64,000 nt of DNA from a bacterium (GCA_019752925.1 JAIELP010000006.1:248001-312000), one strand, 5' to 3'. Positions 1-10,050 are shown, counted from the first letter of the stretch. A program made the numbers and translations. Notes: generated by a model not told the origin, from the letters alone.

Positions 1-359
1 CCGGCACAAACAAAGCCGTTCATATCATTGTGGCTAGAAACTGAGTCTGAGTGGGTGGCCCATATATTTACGGGCCTATTGTTCAACTGGCAGGTGATTT
101 GGCAAAAGTAGTATTCAGTTTGTGAGTTGTTGTTTAAAGCAGATAAATCGATAGTCTTTATGATCGAGTGGCTTTTGAGTGTGGCGTCGGGACCTTTTAA
201 GTTTTTAAGATATACTTTAGAGGTTGGGTTGCCAAAGCATTGGCCCTCAGAAAGTTGCACTTGTTTAATGTCAGTAAACTGGCCCCAAGCGGTAGAAGAA
301 GCCATTAAAAATGAAAAGAAAATAGACAGGGAGCCTAAATTTGCAGTTAGCTTTCTCAT
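1..359 (-). CDS. Exported Cys-containing protein, C-terminus cut by window edge
   Basis: The reading frame opens at an ATG (complement of 357-359) and stays open to the left edge, giving 119 codons with no stop. AAGGA lies 8 nt upstream of the ATG, a good ribosome-binding site. The N-terminus has a basic start (MRKL), a hydrophobic stretch and a small-residue region (MASSTAWG) typical of a Sec signal peptide. The mature part has Cys residues in the patterns GQCFG and FCQITCQ, so disulphides in the periplasm or outside the cell are likely. I recognise no family. A + strand reading frame over 127-372 is only a shadow of this gene. Confidence 0.7.
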   Translation of the reverse strand, partial: MRKLTANLGSLSIFFSFLMASSTAWGQFTDIKQVQLSEGQCFGNPTSKVYLKNLKGPDATLKSHSIIKTIDLSALNNNSQTEYYFCQITCQLNNRPVNIWATHSDSVSSHNDMNGFVCA

Positions 360-515
360 TGTGTGTCCTTAAATCGTTTTAGCAAGTTCCAAAAACCAAT
401 TTTTTATACTCTCGGTCAGAATGCATGAACTGGACCTATAACTGGGCTGGTCAGAGAGTCATATAGACTTGGTTCGTCTTGCCCATTTTAGGCGGAGGAT
501 CTATCCTAATTCCCT

Positions 516-3191
516 ATGGTACAAAAAATTCTATCGAAAATATTCGGCACTAGTCATGAACGCGAAATGAAGAGGATTCAACCTACAGTTGATAAAATCA
601 ACGCAATGGAATCTTCGATGAAAAGTTTATCTGATGATCAGTTAAAAGCTAAAACAGAAGAATTTAAAAAGCGTCTTACTAACGGTGAAACTGTTCATGA
701 CATTTTACCTGAAGCTTTTGCGGTTTGCCGTGAAGCCTCTCGTCGCGTACTCGGCATGCGCCATTACGACGTACAGTTAATCGGGGGCTTTGTATTAAAC
801 CGCGGCTCAATTGCCGAGATGAGAACCGGTGAAGGTAAAACATTGGTGGCAACGCTTCCAGTTTACTTAAATGCCCTGACCGGTAAAGGTGTTCACGTTG
901 TATCGGTAAATGATTACTTGGTTACTCGTGACTGCGAATGGATGAGTCAGCTTTATAACTGGTTAGGTTTAACCACAGGTGTAATTAAGCATGGGTTGAC
1001 TGATGATCAAAGAAGAGCTGCGTACAATGCCGATATTACTTACGCGACTAACAATGAATTAGGTTTCGATTACTTGCGCGATAACATGAAATTTGATTTA
1101 GCGGATTACGTTCAGCGTGCTCCGCACTTTGCTATCGTGGATGAGTGCGACTCGATCTTAATTGACGAAGCCAGAACTCCGTTAATTATTTCAGGCCCCG
1201 CTGAAGCATCGACCGATAAGTATTATTTAATTGATAAAATTATTCCGTTCTTAAAAAAAGATTTGCACTTTAAAGTTGAAGAAAAATCTAAATCTGCAAC
1301 TTTAACCGAAGAGGGTAATACTGAAGTTGAAAAATTATTAAAATTAGGCAACTTGTATGATCCTGAAAATATCGAAATTCTTCATCACGTCAATCAAGCT
1401 TTGCGCGCCCATCATTTGTACCGTTTAGATGTTGAGTACATGATTCAAGGCGGAGAAATTGTAATTGTTGACGAATTTACCGGACGTTTAATGCCGGGTC
1501 GCCGTTGGAGCGATGGTTTGCATCAAGCAATCGAGGCAAAAGAAAAAGTTGAAGTTAAGAATGAAAACCAAACTTTAGCCACTGTTACCTTTCAGAACTA
1601 CTTTAAAATGTACGATAAATTATCGGGCATGACAGGTACGGCAGATACAGAAGCTGTTGAGTTCAGAAAAATCTATAATTTAGGTGTAAATGTTATTCCA
1701 ACAAATAAACCTATCAAAAGAAATGACGTAGAAGACATCGTTTTCAAAACAGAAGAAGCAAAATACAAAGCGATTACTAAAGATATTAAAGAGCGCCATG
1801 AAAAAGGTCAGCCGATCTTAGTGGGTACGGCTTCAATTGAAAAATCTGAAACATTATCTCGCTGGTTAAAAAAAGAAGGCGTACGTCATGACGTTTTAAA
1901 TGCTAAACATCATGAACGTGAGGCTGAAATCGTAGCTCTTGCCGGTCGCAAAGGCGGAGTGACTATCGCAACCAATATGGCCGGTCGCGGTACCGACATC
2001 GTATTAGGTGGTAATGCTGAAGTTCAGGCTAAAAAAGCAGTTCCGGCTGCTGAAGGCCCCGAGTATGACGAAGCATTAGCTAAGTTTAAAAAACAATGTG
2101 AAGTAGAAAAAGTGGATGTTTTAGCAGCCGGTGGTTTATATATCATTGGTACTGAGCGCCATGAATCGCGCCGTATTGATAATCAGCTTCGTGGTCGTTC
2201 AGGCCGTCAAGGAGACCCGGGCGAATCAAGATTTTACTTATCGCTTGAAGACAACTTAATGAGAATTTTCAACGGTGAGCGCATTCAGAAAATCATGACA
2301 ATGCTCAATATCCCTGAAGATGAACCAATCACTCATAAAATGGTAACTAACGCTATTGAGGGTGCACAACGTAAAGTTGAAGGTCATCACTTTGATGTTC
2401 GTAAGAGTTTATTAGATTTCGACAACGTCATGAATATGCAACGTAATGCTATTTATAAAATGCGCCGCCAGATCTTAGAAGGTCAGCAAATTGAAAGATC
2501 ATTGCTGGATATGCTAGGCGATGTGGTTTCAGTTATTTTAGACACTCACGTTCCGCAGGATGCAAAACCTCAAGATTGGAATTTAGAAGGTTTAAATACA
2601 GCATTAATGGCTCAGTTTGGATTTAAAATTGATGTAAATGCAGATATGTCGGTGGATAAAATCCAGGAAGAAATCACGTTACGTGTTAAGAAAATTTTTG
2701 AACATCAAAAACAGTCTATGGGTCAGTTCTTTGAACAGATTTCTAAGATGATTATGTTGAATGCAATCGATCAAAGATGGAAAGAACATTTATATACAAT
2801 CGATAAAGTTAAAGAAGGTATCAACTTACGTGCTTATGGTCAGAAAGATCCATTGATCGAGTATAAAAAAGAAGCTTTCAAAGCTTTTGAATATTTAAAT
2901 AACATTATTAAAACCGACACCATCGAAAAAGTTATGCGAGTACAATTAGTGCCCGATGCAGTAGAAGATGCTTTAGAAAAATTCCGTCCGCATGAAGAGG
3001 CAGTTGAAATGAATTATTCAGCTCCTTCTGACTCGGGAGATGCATTTGCTGACTTGCCAGCCACTAACGGTGGAGGAGCTACTCAAGCAGGTAGCGACGT
3101 CCCAACTAAGCGCAGAATGGTGGGCGGACCTCCTCGGCAGGATGAGCGTGTTCTGAACCGCGCTGAGCGCAGAAGACAAAAAGGTAAATAG
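516..3191 (+). CDS. secA: Protein translocase ATPase SecA
   Basis: SecA is the motor ATPase that pushes unfolded preproteins through SecYEG at the inner membrane. The 891 residues cover the full family length. Walker A is MRTGEGKT (residues 102-109). The DEAD-type motif is DECDS (209-213) followed by [13 protein letters not shown]; the usual third residue is Val, here Cys. The second helicase half carries [15 protein letters not shown] and [28 protein letters not shown]. The C-terminus ends in a basic [10 protein letters not shown] tail without the Cys-rich SEC-C zinc motif found in many SecA proteins. A GGAGGA element lies about 15 nt before the ATG, rather far. The next gene starts directly after the stop codon. 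Confidence 0.97.
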   Translation: MVQKILSKIFGTSHEREMKRIQPTVDKINAMESSMKSLSDDQLKAKTEEFKKRLTNGETVHDILPEAFAVCREASRRVLGMRHYDVQLIGGFVLNRGSIAEMRTGEGKTLVATLPVYLNALTGKGVHVVSVNDYLVTRDCEWMSQLYNWLGLTTGVIKHGLTDDQRRAAYNADITYATNNELGFDYLRDNMKFDLADYVQRAPHFAIVDECDSILIDEARTPLIISGPAEASTDKYYLIDKIIPFLKKDLHFKVEEKSKSATLTEEGNTEVEKLLKLGNLYDPENIEILHHVNQALRAHHLYRLDVEYMIQGGEIVIVDEFTGRLMPGRRWSDGLHQAIEAKEKVEVKNENQTLATVTFQNYFKMYDKLSGMTGTADTEAVEFRKIYNLGVNVIPTNKPIKRNDVEDIVFKTEEAKYKAITKDIKERHEKGQPILVGTASIEKSETLSRWLKKEGVRHDVLNAKHHEREAEIVALAGRKGGVTIATNMAGRGTDIVLGGNAEVQAKKAVPAAEGPEYDEALAKFKKQCEVEKVDVLAAGGLYIIGTERHESRRIDNQLRGRSGRQGDPGESRFYLSLEDNLMRIFNGERIQKIMTMLNIPEDEPITHKMVTNAIEGAQRKVEGHHFDVRKSLLDFDNVMNMQRNAIYKMRRQILEGQQIERSLLDMLGDVVSVILDTHVPQDAKPQDWNLEGLNTALMAQFGFKIDVNADMSVDKIQEEITLRVKKIFEHQKQSMGQFFEQISKMIMLNAIDQRWKEHLYTIDKVKEGINLRAYGQKDPLIEYKKEAFKAFEYLNNIIKTDTIEKVMRVQLVPDAVEDALEKFRPHEEAVEMNYSAPSDSGDAFADLPATNGGGATQAGSDVPTKRRMVGGPPRQDERVLNRAERRRQKGK

Positions 3192-4076
3192 ATGATTTGC
3201 CCTAACTGTCAGACCGAAGTTGAGGTTACTGAACAGCACTACGGGGCTCTTTTTACTTGTCCAAGTTGTCAGGCCGTTTACTTTATTAATTTTGATGGTA
3301 AGCCTGAGTTCGGAGATGTTGAAGTACCTGCTGATATAAATTTTGGCGGCCCAGCAGCAGATGTGCCTCCGGCTCAGGAAAGTGCACCACCGGCTGAAGT
3401 GGCATCTCAGGTTCAAGACTACAATAATACTGATTTAAATAACGGAAGTGGCTTTGAGGCTTCACTAGAGCCTTTGGTCGACAGTGTTGATATGGTGGCT
3501 TTTGATAATAAGCTTGATGATCAATTTAACAATCTGGATAACTCCTTAAACAATGATTTTAATACACCAATGGACAACTCGTATGAAAGCCCAATTGGCG
3601 ATGTGAGTGGCAGCGAGCCACAACCGACATCTGAAGAAGTTCAGCAGGCGACAGAGTCTCAAAGTGCTGAACAGCCTATGCCGGATACTGATTTTTCAAA
3701 TACAGATGCAAATCCTTTTGAAGCTATGGCGGCGTCTCCGGAGCTGGCTGCAAAACCTGCGGCTTCGGCTAAGAAAAACAATTCGTTTTCAGATGCAGCT
3801 AAAGAAATTTCTGCTTACGGTAATACCGAAGTTCAGTTGGCTGGATTAAATTACGATTTAAAAATTGTCGGTTTAGATACTCAAGAAACAATGAAATTAT
3901 TCAAAGAAGCTATTGAAGATTCTAAATTTGGTTGGGATGTTAACGAGCTGATGAAAACAGTAAAAAATGGCGAAATACAGTTTAGCAGATTAAGTCCGGT
4001 TAAAGCCTACATTCTAGCTAAGCGCATACAGTTTTTAGATATAGAAAAACAATGGAAGCAAAATGTTTTATCGTAA
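3192..4076 (+). CDS. Zinc-ribbon protein with acidic linker and conserved-looking C-terminal domain
   Basis: The ATG follows the secA stop with no gap, so the two are probably translationally coupled. Residues 1-40 form a zinc ribbon with CPNC (3-6) and CPSC (23-26), like MJ0042-type finger domains. Residues 45-195 are low complexity, rich in Asp, Asn, Pro, Ala and Ser, and look disordered. Residues 200-294 are a compact, mostly helical segment ending in SRLSPVKAYILAKRIQFL. No signal peptide or membrane segment is visible, so the protein is probably cytoplasmic. Function is unknown. A link to secretion is only suggested by its position behind a SecA that lacks its own zinc motif. Confidence 0.8.
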   Translation: MICPNCQTEVEVTEQHYGALFTCPSCQAVYFINFDGKPEFGDVEVPADINFGGPAADVPPAQESAPPAEVASQVQDYNNTDLNNGSGFEASLEPLVDSVDMVAFDNKLDDQFNNLDNSLNNDFNTPMDNSYESPIGDVSGSEPQPTSEEVQQATESQSAEQPMPDTDFSNTDANPFEAMAASPELAAKPAASAKKNNSFSDAAKEISAYGNTEVQLAGLNYDLKIVGLDTQETMKLFKEAIEDSKFGWDVNELMKTVKNGEIQFSRLSPVKAYILAKRIQFLDIEKQWKQNVLS

Positions 4077-4644
4077 AATTATTTTTTATGCATTGTTATT
4101 AGTTGCATCCCTAGCAGTGGCTCAGCAAAAAGCTGAAGAGTCTACAGAAGACAATAAAGATTATTCCGGAAAGCAAAACCAGGATTAGGAAAAAATTCAA
4201 ACCAAGCTGGGCACTATGAAATCTAAGCTCGATACTCAAGAAGCCGTTATTAAAGCTTTAATAGCAGAAAAATCGGAACTCTCAGGTGAAGCACAGACTG
4301 CAAAAATGGAGCAATTAAAACTAGCGCATAGCAAGTTTGAAACTATGGTTAATGAGTACAACGAGCTCAATTTAGAGTATCAAACCAAATTCCCTGAGCG
4401 CGGAATCAAAGAAAAACGTATTTATACAAGAATGAAGAGTAAATCTTTGCAGGCATTTGAAGAGGATCAGACTATCCAGGGGCGTGTAAATAAATTAAAT
4501 TCAAAAATTCAGACGCAATACCCAAAAGCTGCGTTGGAACTTAAAAAGAAAAAGCAAAAAAAATCTGATACCATCAAAGAAGCTCCTAAGGATGCAGATT
4601 CAAAAGAAAAAGACGTAACAGATCAGATTATTTTAAAGAATTAA
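4063..4644 (+). pseudogene. Exported coiled-coil protein gene interrupted by an in-frame TAG
   Basis: An ATG at 4063, overlapping the previous gene by 14 nt, opens a frame encoding a clear signal peptide (MFYRKIIFYALLLVASLAVAQ) and 20 further residues. The frame then stops at TAG (4186-4188). The same frame continues at once (EKIQTKLGTMKSKLD...) and stays open to 4644. The downstream part is a Lys/Glu-rich helical, probably coiled-coil protein. If only the ATG at 4216 were used, the product would lose its signal peptide. The simplest reading is one roughly 193-residue periplasmic protein gene carrying a nonsense mutation (for example CAG, AAG or GAG to TAG) or a sequence error. Alternatives are a short exported peptide plus a separate cytoplasmic coiled-coil protein. 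Confidence 0.7.
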
Positions 4645-5204
4645 TGAAGACTAAATTTAAAAATGTCTTCGCCCAGCACTTTATTGATCTCAACTTCAGA
4701 AACGCTGAAGCTATCTGTGCCGCCAAAACGTATTTCAGATAAGCGCCATTCATTCGGCAGTTCTTCGTCACTGAAAATTGCAAAAGCTCTTAGTAGGCTG
4801 CTTGGCTTTTTGATTGCCGGTTGATTGCGCAGCGATTTCAGATCTGCAACCAAGGTAACCATAGAATCTAATGAATTATCTTTTTTGATTTCTTCGCACG
4901 AAAACGAATGGCTTATAGAAGGTGGTTCGCCGGAAAAGGCCAAACCCTGGGCTTTAAATTTTAGTTCGATTGTAGCGAAAGTGGCGCAAGCGGCTTGCAG
5001 CATATTAGTGCGCAGAACAACTTCACTATCGGTTTTGTTGAACACAAAAGATTTCATCAATTCAAGTTTTTGTTGTTGGCCTTCAGTCAGTTCAGAATCG
5101 GTAGAAACACTTGCAACCTGACGTTGTTGTTCGCTGGAAATTTTAAGGATAATTCCTACAAAAATAAAATCAAGTATGGCAAATAAAATTAAAAATTTCT
5201 TCAT
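4641..5204 (-). CDS. Membrane-anchored protein of unknown function
   Basis: The N-terminus (MKKFLILFAILDFIFVGIILK) is a single membrane anchor or uncleaved signal; the remaining roughly 165 residues would face the periplasm and contain two Cys. I place the start at the ATG 1 nt after the stop of the matrixin-like gene upstream. An in-frame GTG four codons earlier (5214-5216) has AGGA only 1 nt before it, too close to serve. The tight spacing suggests a two-gene operon with the metalloprotease. The 3' end converges with, and overlaps by 4 nt, the interrupted coiled-coil gene. No family recognised. Confidence 0.75.
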   Translation of the reverse strand: MKKFLILFAILDFIFVGIILKISSEQQRQVASVSTDSELTEGQQQKLELMKSFVFNKTDSEVVLRTNMLQAACATFATIELKFKAQGLAFSGEPPSISHSFSCEEIKKDNSLDSMVTLVADLKSLRNQPAIKKPSSLLRAFAIFSDEELPNEWRLSEIRFGGTDSFSVSEVEINKVLGEDIFKFSLH

Positions 5205-5205
5205 A

Positions 5206-5859
5206 TCAATACTCACATCCTAAAGAGTCGGTATCTACTTTTGCAGGTGAAGAGCGCTCTGTGCCTGTTGCCAAATGCGTGAACATTACACTTACAATAT
5301 CATTTATATGTTTTAGTCCTATGCCATGTCCCATTTCATGTATCATTAAACTCAACAGGCTCACTTTGCCGGTGGTATTTGTTTCGCCATCTGCATAAAA
5401 CTCAAAATTATCGGCATTGATTTTTATATCGGCATCGCGCAGCTTGCTTACATCCCAACGTATTCCGGTGCGGGCTTGTTCCATAGCCTGCTCGTCGGGC
5501 CAATCCGTGACCCAATAAATTAAATTGTAGCGATCATCGCCAGGGCTATTTGTAAGAGTATTATCACGGTGAACTGAAATTAAGCCCCTATTCATATAGT
5601 TGTTCCAAACGGTGGCGGCCTTCACAATTGTTGCATCATATTTGGTCGGAACGCTTGATCCTATAATAAATTTGACCGGAGTTGAGGACTTCCATGAAAC
5701 TCTTAGTCCTGATGCGCTTTGCACAAAGTTACAGGAGTCCACATTGCCTAATGCTAAGACATCTTGATCGCCTATTTTAAGAGTTAGCCCTTTTTTTCCG
5801 CAACTTCCCAAAAATAAAACAAGTATTAGTAGAAATGATATGTAAAACGCTTTGAACAT
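5206..5859 (-). CDS. Matrixin-like zinc metalloprotease lipoprotein
   Basis: The N-terminus is a lipoprotein signal peptide with lipobox LGSC (Cys20), so the protein should be anchored to a membrane from the periplasmic side. The metzincin zinc-binding motif HEMGHGIGLKH lies at residues 174-184: His174, His178 and His184 as ligands and Glu175 as catalytic base. It is followed by a Met-turn candidate (VSVMFTH, Met192). This is the layout of the M10A matrixin family, small secreted endopeptidases. The 217-residue length means a catalytic domain with little else. A membrane-anchored protein is encoded immediately downstream on the same strand. Confidence 0.88.
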   Translation of the reverse strand: MFKAFYISFLLILVLFLGSCGKKGLTLKIGDQDVLALGNVDSCNFVQSASGLRVSWKSSTPVKFIIGSSVPTKYDATIVKAATVWNNYMNRGLISVHRDNTLTNSPGDDRYNLIYWVTDWPDEQAMEQARTGIRWDVSKLRDADIKINADNFEFYADGETNTTGKVSLLSLMIHEMGHGIGLKHINDIVSVMFTHLATGTERSSPAKVDTDSLGCEY

Positions 5860-6077
5860 TACATTCTATTTTGAAGCAAATTGGCCTTGTTTGCGAGTCG
5901 AGATCTTGATCGAACTGGACCTGTGAACTCAATTTTGCTTTTTTAATTAGCACAAAAAACTGCTAAGGATTTTAACTACTTAGATTGATCCTAGTTCTTA
6001 ATTGCGTTATAAATGAAAACTATATAAGAAACCTAAATATCTTTGGGCCTTTTGAAAATCATTAAGGGAGATTTCTC

Positions 6078-6590
6078 ATGTCTGAAAATCATGATCATCA
6101 CAACCAACGCGGGTTACTAGCATTTCTTGGTTCGATGGCTTTCGTATTTTTCTTTTTCTTTTACATCGTATTTGTAAATAAAGGTGTAACTTTGGACGAA
6201 AAAGTGAGTGATCCTGCTCCAGCAGATGCAGTTAAATTTGATTTAGCCAGTGTTAAAGAGCCTTGGATTGAAAATGCAGATGTAGCAAAAGTGGGCCAAA
6301 AATTGTATGCGCAAAACTGTGCGCTTTGCCATGGTGTTAAGGGTGACTTAGTTGGTGGTCTTCCGAATGCACGAAATTTAGTTGAAGGTAAATGGAAAGC
6401 TGGTGAAGGCTTGATTAATCACTACAAAGTTTTACAAAATGGTTTACCGGGAACTCAAATGGCTTCCTTTAAAGCCACATTAAAACCTAATGAGCGTTGG
6501 GCTGTTTTAAATTACATTAATACAATTACAAATAATAAATCTAAAGACACTGCGGAAGACATCGCGAAATTCGCATCTTCGGCAGATTAG
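6078..6590 (+). CDS. Membrane-anchored monohaem cytochrome c of the caa3 oxidase operon
   Basis: Residues 1-13 are His/Asn-rich. A single membrane helix follows (about 13-34), and then a class I cytochrome c domain with haem motif CALCH (CxxCH) and a likely axial Met in GTQMASF. The domain would lie in the periplasm, anchored to the inner membrane. It is the first gene of a run coding for SCO and the oxidase subunits, so it probably carries electrons to the oxidase. AAGGGAG lies about 10 nt before the ATG. The 218-bp gap upstream, shared with a divergent gene, must hold the operon promoter. Confidence 0.88.
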   Translation: MSENHDHHNQRGLLAFLGSMAFVFFFFFYIVFVNKGVTLDEKVSDPAPADAVKFDLASVKEPWIENADVAKVGQKLYAQNCALCHGVKGDLVGGLPNARNLVEGKWKAGEGLINHYKVLQNGLPGTQMASFKATLKPNERWAVLNYINTITNNKSKDTAEDIAKFASSAD

Positions 6591-6597
6591 GGTTTTT

Positions 6598-7461
6598 TTG
6601 AAAAGCAAAAGTATTTTTTCTTTACTGATGTTTGTTGGATTGTCGGCGATGGCCGACGGGAGCGGTTTTGCTTCAGCCAGCGGTGGTAAAGAGGCCTATA
6701 CGGGTAAAGAGCCCGGAAAAGTTTCTTCAGAAGTACCGAGTGAGTTAGTAGGCGTAGGTATTGAAGAAAAAATCGGACAAAATCTTGATTTATCTATGAT
6801 AGTTACCAATGAGAAAGGTGAAAAAGTTCCTCTCTCATCTTTCTTTAAGGCCCACAAACCTGTGTTGCTAAGCCCTATTTATTTTAACTGTCCTGGCCTT
6901 TGCAATTTCCACTTAAATGGAGTTGTGGACACTCTTAAAACAATGGAGTGGTCTCCAGGTAATCAGTTTGAAATTTTAGCTTTCAGCTTTGATCCGAAAG
7001 AAACTTCAGAAGTAGCGTTCAAGAAAAAAGAAAGCTACTTAAAATCTTACGGGCGTTCGGGTACAGAAAACGGTTGGCACTTTGTTACAGCAGACGCGGA
7101 TACTGTAAAAAAATTAACAGATTCAGTTGGCTTTAAATTTAAATGGAATGAAACAGCTAAAGAATGGTCGCACGCTTCTGCTGCTATCATTGTTTCGCCT
7201 GAAGGAAAAATTTCCAGATATTTACACGGTATTCAGTTTGAAACCCGTGACATGAAGTTAGCGCTTAACGAAGCGGCTAACGGTAAAGTAGGCGGAATCG
7301 TAGATTCAGCCATGTTGTTTTGTTTTAAGTACGATAGTCATCAATCAAAATATGGACTGCAGGTCTTTGCTTTAATGAAGATTGCAGGTGCGATTACAGT
7401 TGCAGCATTGGCGCTGTGGCTTATTCCAGTGATGATTCGAGCTCGAAGGGAGAATACATAA
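6598..7461 (+). CDS. SCO1/SenC family copper chaperone for cytochrome oxidase
   Basis: SCO proteins deliver copper to the CuA centre of cytochrome c oxidase subunit II. The thioredoxin-like domain carries CPGLC (Cys98 and Cys102, the CxxxC copper motif) within SPIYFNCPGLCNFH. A later His, in EWSHASAAI, is the expected third ligand. The protein has an N-terminal signal peptide and a C-terminal membrane helix (about 258-280) ending in RARRE, so it is anchored at its C-terminus. The start is a TTG with only a weak AGG upstream. It sits 7 nt after the cytochrome c gene and 1 nt before ctaC. Confidence 0.93.
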   Translation: MKSKSIFSLLMFVGLSAMADGSGFASASGGKEAYTGKEPGKVSSEVPSELVGVGIEEKIGQNLDLSMIVTNEKGEKVPLSSFFKAHKPVLLSPIYFNCPGLCNFHLNGVVDTLKTMEWSPGNQFEILAFSFDPKETSEVAFKKKESYLKSYGRSGTENGWHFVTADADTVKKLTDSVGFKFKWNETAKEWSHASAAIIVSPEGKISRYLHGIQFETRDMKLALNEAANGKVGGIVDSAMLFCFKYDSHQSKYGLQVFALMKIAGAITVAALALWLIPVMIRARRENT

Positions 7462-7462
7462 A

Positions 7463-8431
7463 ATGGCCATTTTGATGTTGTTGATGAATAAAGCGATGGC
7501 GGGTTCATTTATGCCGACACAAGGCACAGAGATTTCTAAACAGGTAGATAACCTTTACGGTTTCTTGCTAGTTGTGAGTTTTATCTCTTGTGTAATTTTG
7601 ATCGGTGGCATGATTTACTTTGCACTTAAGTACAAACGTAAAACTGCAAATGACAAAACAGCTTACATTACACACGACACTCGTTTAGAGGTTTTGTGGT
7701 CTGTAATTCCATTAATTATTTTCTTATTTGTTTTCGGCTGGGGCTGGGTGATTTATCACGACATGCGTACAATGCCTAAAGATGCTTTAGAAATTAACGT
7801 CAGCGGTAAACAATGGGCGTGGACTGTTGAATACAAAAACGGTGTTAAATCCACTGAAGTTGTCGTTCCGGTCAACAAAGACGTTAAACTTGTTCTAAGT
7901 TCAGAAGACGTAATCCACTCATTCTATATTCCAAGTTTCCGTATTAAACAGGATGCTGTGCCGGGACGTTATCAGGCTATTTGGTTTAAAGCTGAAAAGT
8001 TAGGTGAGTTCCATGTGTTCTGTACAGAGTACTGCGGTACTTCGCATTCGGCGATGATCACTAAGTTAAAAGTGGTATCTCAAGAGGATTTTGATAAGTG
8101 GCTGGTGTCTGAATCTGAAATCGGCACATTACCTTTAGCTCAACGCGGAGCTAAGTACTTCCAAACGCGTGCATGTGCGTCTTGCCACAACGTAGACAAT
8201 CCAGCAGCTAAAATCGGTCCTACTTTATACCAGAGATGGGGTAAAGAGGTGGCGAATGCTGACGGATCAAAAGTTGCTTTTGATGAAAATCATGTGCGTG
8301 AATCTATTATGTTGCCGCAATCTCAAATTGCAGCAGGATTTCCTAGCCCATCTCCGATGCCTTCTTTCCAAGGACAGTTATCTGAGTCTGAGTTAGCAGC
8401 GATCATTGAATACATTAAAGGTTTAAATTAA
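7463..8431 (+). CDS. ctaC: Cytochrome c oxidase subunit II with fused cytochrome c (caa3 type)
   Basis: Subunit II takes electrons from cytochrome c through the dinuclear CuA centre. Two membrane helices (about 30-56 and 77-97) precede a cupredoxin domain with all CuA ligands: His152 and the cluster CTEYCGTSHSAM (Cys187, Cys191, His195, Met198). A C-terminal cytochrome c domain follows, with CASCH (238-242) and a Met ligand candidate in PMPSF. The fusion identifies a caa3-type oxidase. The ATG lies 1 nt after the SCO stop codon. The N-terminal segment MAILMLLMNKAMAG looks like a short signal peptide. Confidence 0.96.
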   Translation: MAILMLLMNKAMAGSFMPTQGTEISKQVDNLYGFLLVVSFISCVILIGGMIYFALKYKRKTANDKTAYITHDTRLEVLWSVIPLIIFLFVFGWGWVIYHDMRTMPKDALEINVSGKQWAWTVEYKNGVKSTEVVVPVNKDVKLVLSSEDVIHSFYIPSFRIKQDAVPGRYQAIWFKAEKLGEFHVFCTEYCGTSHSAMITKLKVVSQEDFDKWLVSESEIGTLPLAQRGAKYFQTRACASCHNVDNPAAKIGPTLYQRWGKEVANADGSKVAFDENHVRESIMLPQSQIAAGFPSPSPMPSFQGQLSESELAAIIEYIKGLN

Positions 8432-8448
8432 AGGTTAAGGTGAGATAA

Positions 8449-10050
8449 ATGGGACATTCTTCAGGAAAAAATTATATTAATGAAGAGCCGGGGTTATTAT
8501 CTTGGTTTACATCTCTGGATCATAAACGCATTGCTCTTCTTTACTTCGTATCGGTAATGACGTTTTTCTTAGTGGGCGGAATCATGGCGCTTTTACTGCG
8601 CTTAGAATTATTTGCTCCGAACACAACGGCAAACGTTGGACAAGTTCTGAAAAACGGCGATATTTACAATCAGGTTTTAACTTACCACGGTGCGATCATG
8701 GTATTCATGGTGATCATTCCGGGTATTCCGGCGATCTTAGGTAACTTCTTTTTACCTCTGCAAATAGGTGCTAAGGACGTTGCGTTCCCTCGCTTAAATT
8801 TAGCCAGCTGGTATGTATTTATGTTGGGTGCTTGTTTAGCGATCGGTACTTTCTTCAGTACTAAAATCGATACTGGTTGGACATTCTACACCCCTTATTC
8901 AATCCGCACAGGTTCTGCGGTTGTCATGATGGTTGTAGCCGCGTTCATCATGGGTATGAGCTCGATTTTAACGGGTCTAAACTTCATCGTAACGGTTCAT
9001 AAATTACGTGCTCCGGGAATGTCGATGTTCAGAATGCCTTTATTTACATGGGCTATCTACTCAACGGCTATTCTTCAGGTATTAGCAACTCCGATTTTAG
9101 GTATCACATTACTATTATTAGTAATGGAAAGAACTTTCGGTGTTGGTATCTTCGATCCTAAACTGGGCGGCGATCCGGTATTGTTCCAGCATTTTTTCTG
9201 GTTCTACTCGCATCCTGCGGTTTACATCATGATCTTACCTGCGATGGGTGTGGTTTCTGAATTAATCACAACTTACTCTAAAAAAACAATCTTCGGTTAT
9301 ACAGCCATTGCATACTCTTCAATTGGTATCGCGGCGGTTTCTTTCTTCGTATGGGGTCACCATATGTTCGTATCGGGCCAATCGGAAATTGCCGGAATTA
9401 TTTTCTCTTTCTTAACGATGCTAGTGGGTGTTCCTACGGCGATCAAAATGTTTAACTGGTTAGCGACTCTTTATAAAGGTTCTATCGAGTTTACAGCTTC
9501 TATGCTTTACGCACTTGGTTTCCTGTTCTTATTCGCTATCGGCGGTGTGACAGGTATCATGTTAGCGGTTACAGCTATTGACGTACATTTCCACGATACA
9601 TACTTCGTGGTAGCGCATTTCCATTACGTGATGGTGGGCGGAACATTAATGGCGATCATGGGTGGTTTCTACCACTGGTTCCCTAAAATGTTCGGTAAAA
9701 TGTACAACGAAACAACTGCGATTATTTCATGGGTGTTTATCTTTGTCGGCTTTAACGTAACTTTTTTCCCGCAATTTATTTTGGGAGCTAAAGGTATGCC
9801 TCGCCGTTACTTCGATTACATTCCTGAGTACGAACAGCTTAATAAAATTTCAACTGTAGGTTCTTGGTTGATTGCCGTGGGCTTCTTATTCGGTCTTTAT
9901 ACAATTATCCGTGGTTTAACGAGTGGTGAAAAAGCTCCAGATAATCCATGGGGATCTAAAACTTTAGAGTGGCAGACATCATCGCCACCGATCATGCATA
10001 ACTTTGATCACGACCCAGTCGTGACTGCGGGGCCATATGAGTACAAATAG
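8449..10050 (+). CDS. ctaD: Cytochrome c oxidase subunit I
   Basis: The catalytic haem-copper subunit, 533 residues with twelve expected membrane helices, reduces oxygen to water and pumps protons. Visible signatures are FYSHPAVYIMILP (CuB His and the cross-linked Tyr), WGHHMFVSG (two more CuB His) and DTYFVVAHFHYVM (haem His ligands). The TYHG segment near residue 78 holds the low-spin haem ligand. AAGGTTAAGGTGAG before the ATG gives a ribosome-binding site. The 3' end overlaps the start of ctaE by 14 nt, consistent with coupled synthesis of subunits. Confidence 0.98.
   Translation: MGHSSGKNYINEEPGLLSWFTSLDHKRIALLYFVSVMTFFLVGGIMALLLRLELFAPNTTANVGQVLKNGDIYNQVLTYHGAIMVFMVIIPGIPAILGNFFLPLQIGAKDVAFPRLNLASWYVFMLGACLAIGTFFSTKIDTGWTFYTPYSIRTGSAVVMMVVAAFIMGMSSILTGLNFIVTVHKLRAPGMSMFRMPLFTWAIYSTAILQVLATPILGITLLLLVMERTFGVGIFDPKLGGDPVLFQHFFWFYSHPAVYIMILPAMGVVSELITTYSKKTIFGYTAIAYSSIGIAAVSFFVWGHHMFVSGQSEIAGIIFSFLTMLVGVPTAIKMFNWLATLYKGSIEFTASMLYALGFLFLFAIGGVTGIMLAVTAIDVHFHDTYFVVAHFHYVMVGGTLMAIMGGFYHWFPKMFGKMYNETTAIISWVFIFVGFNVTFFPQFILGAKGMPRRYFDYIPEYEQLNKISTVGSWLIAVGFLFGLYTIIRGLTSGEKAPDNPWGSKTLEWQTSSPPIMHNFDHDPVVTAGPYEYK

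Noticed and set aside
127..372. Forward open frame near the left edge
   Set aside because: It is antisense to a clear minus-strand gene with signal peptide and good ribosome site.
3018..3416. Minus-strand frame across the secA 3' end
   Set aside because: Antisense to two coupled genes with clear domains; composition looks like a shadow.
4186..4188. TAG as a recoded sense codon
   Set aside because: TAG ends secA, the first cytochrome c gene and others in normal places, so there is no sign of recoding.
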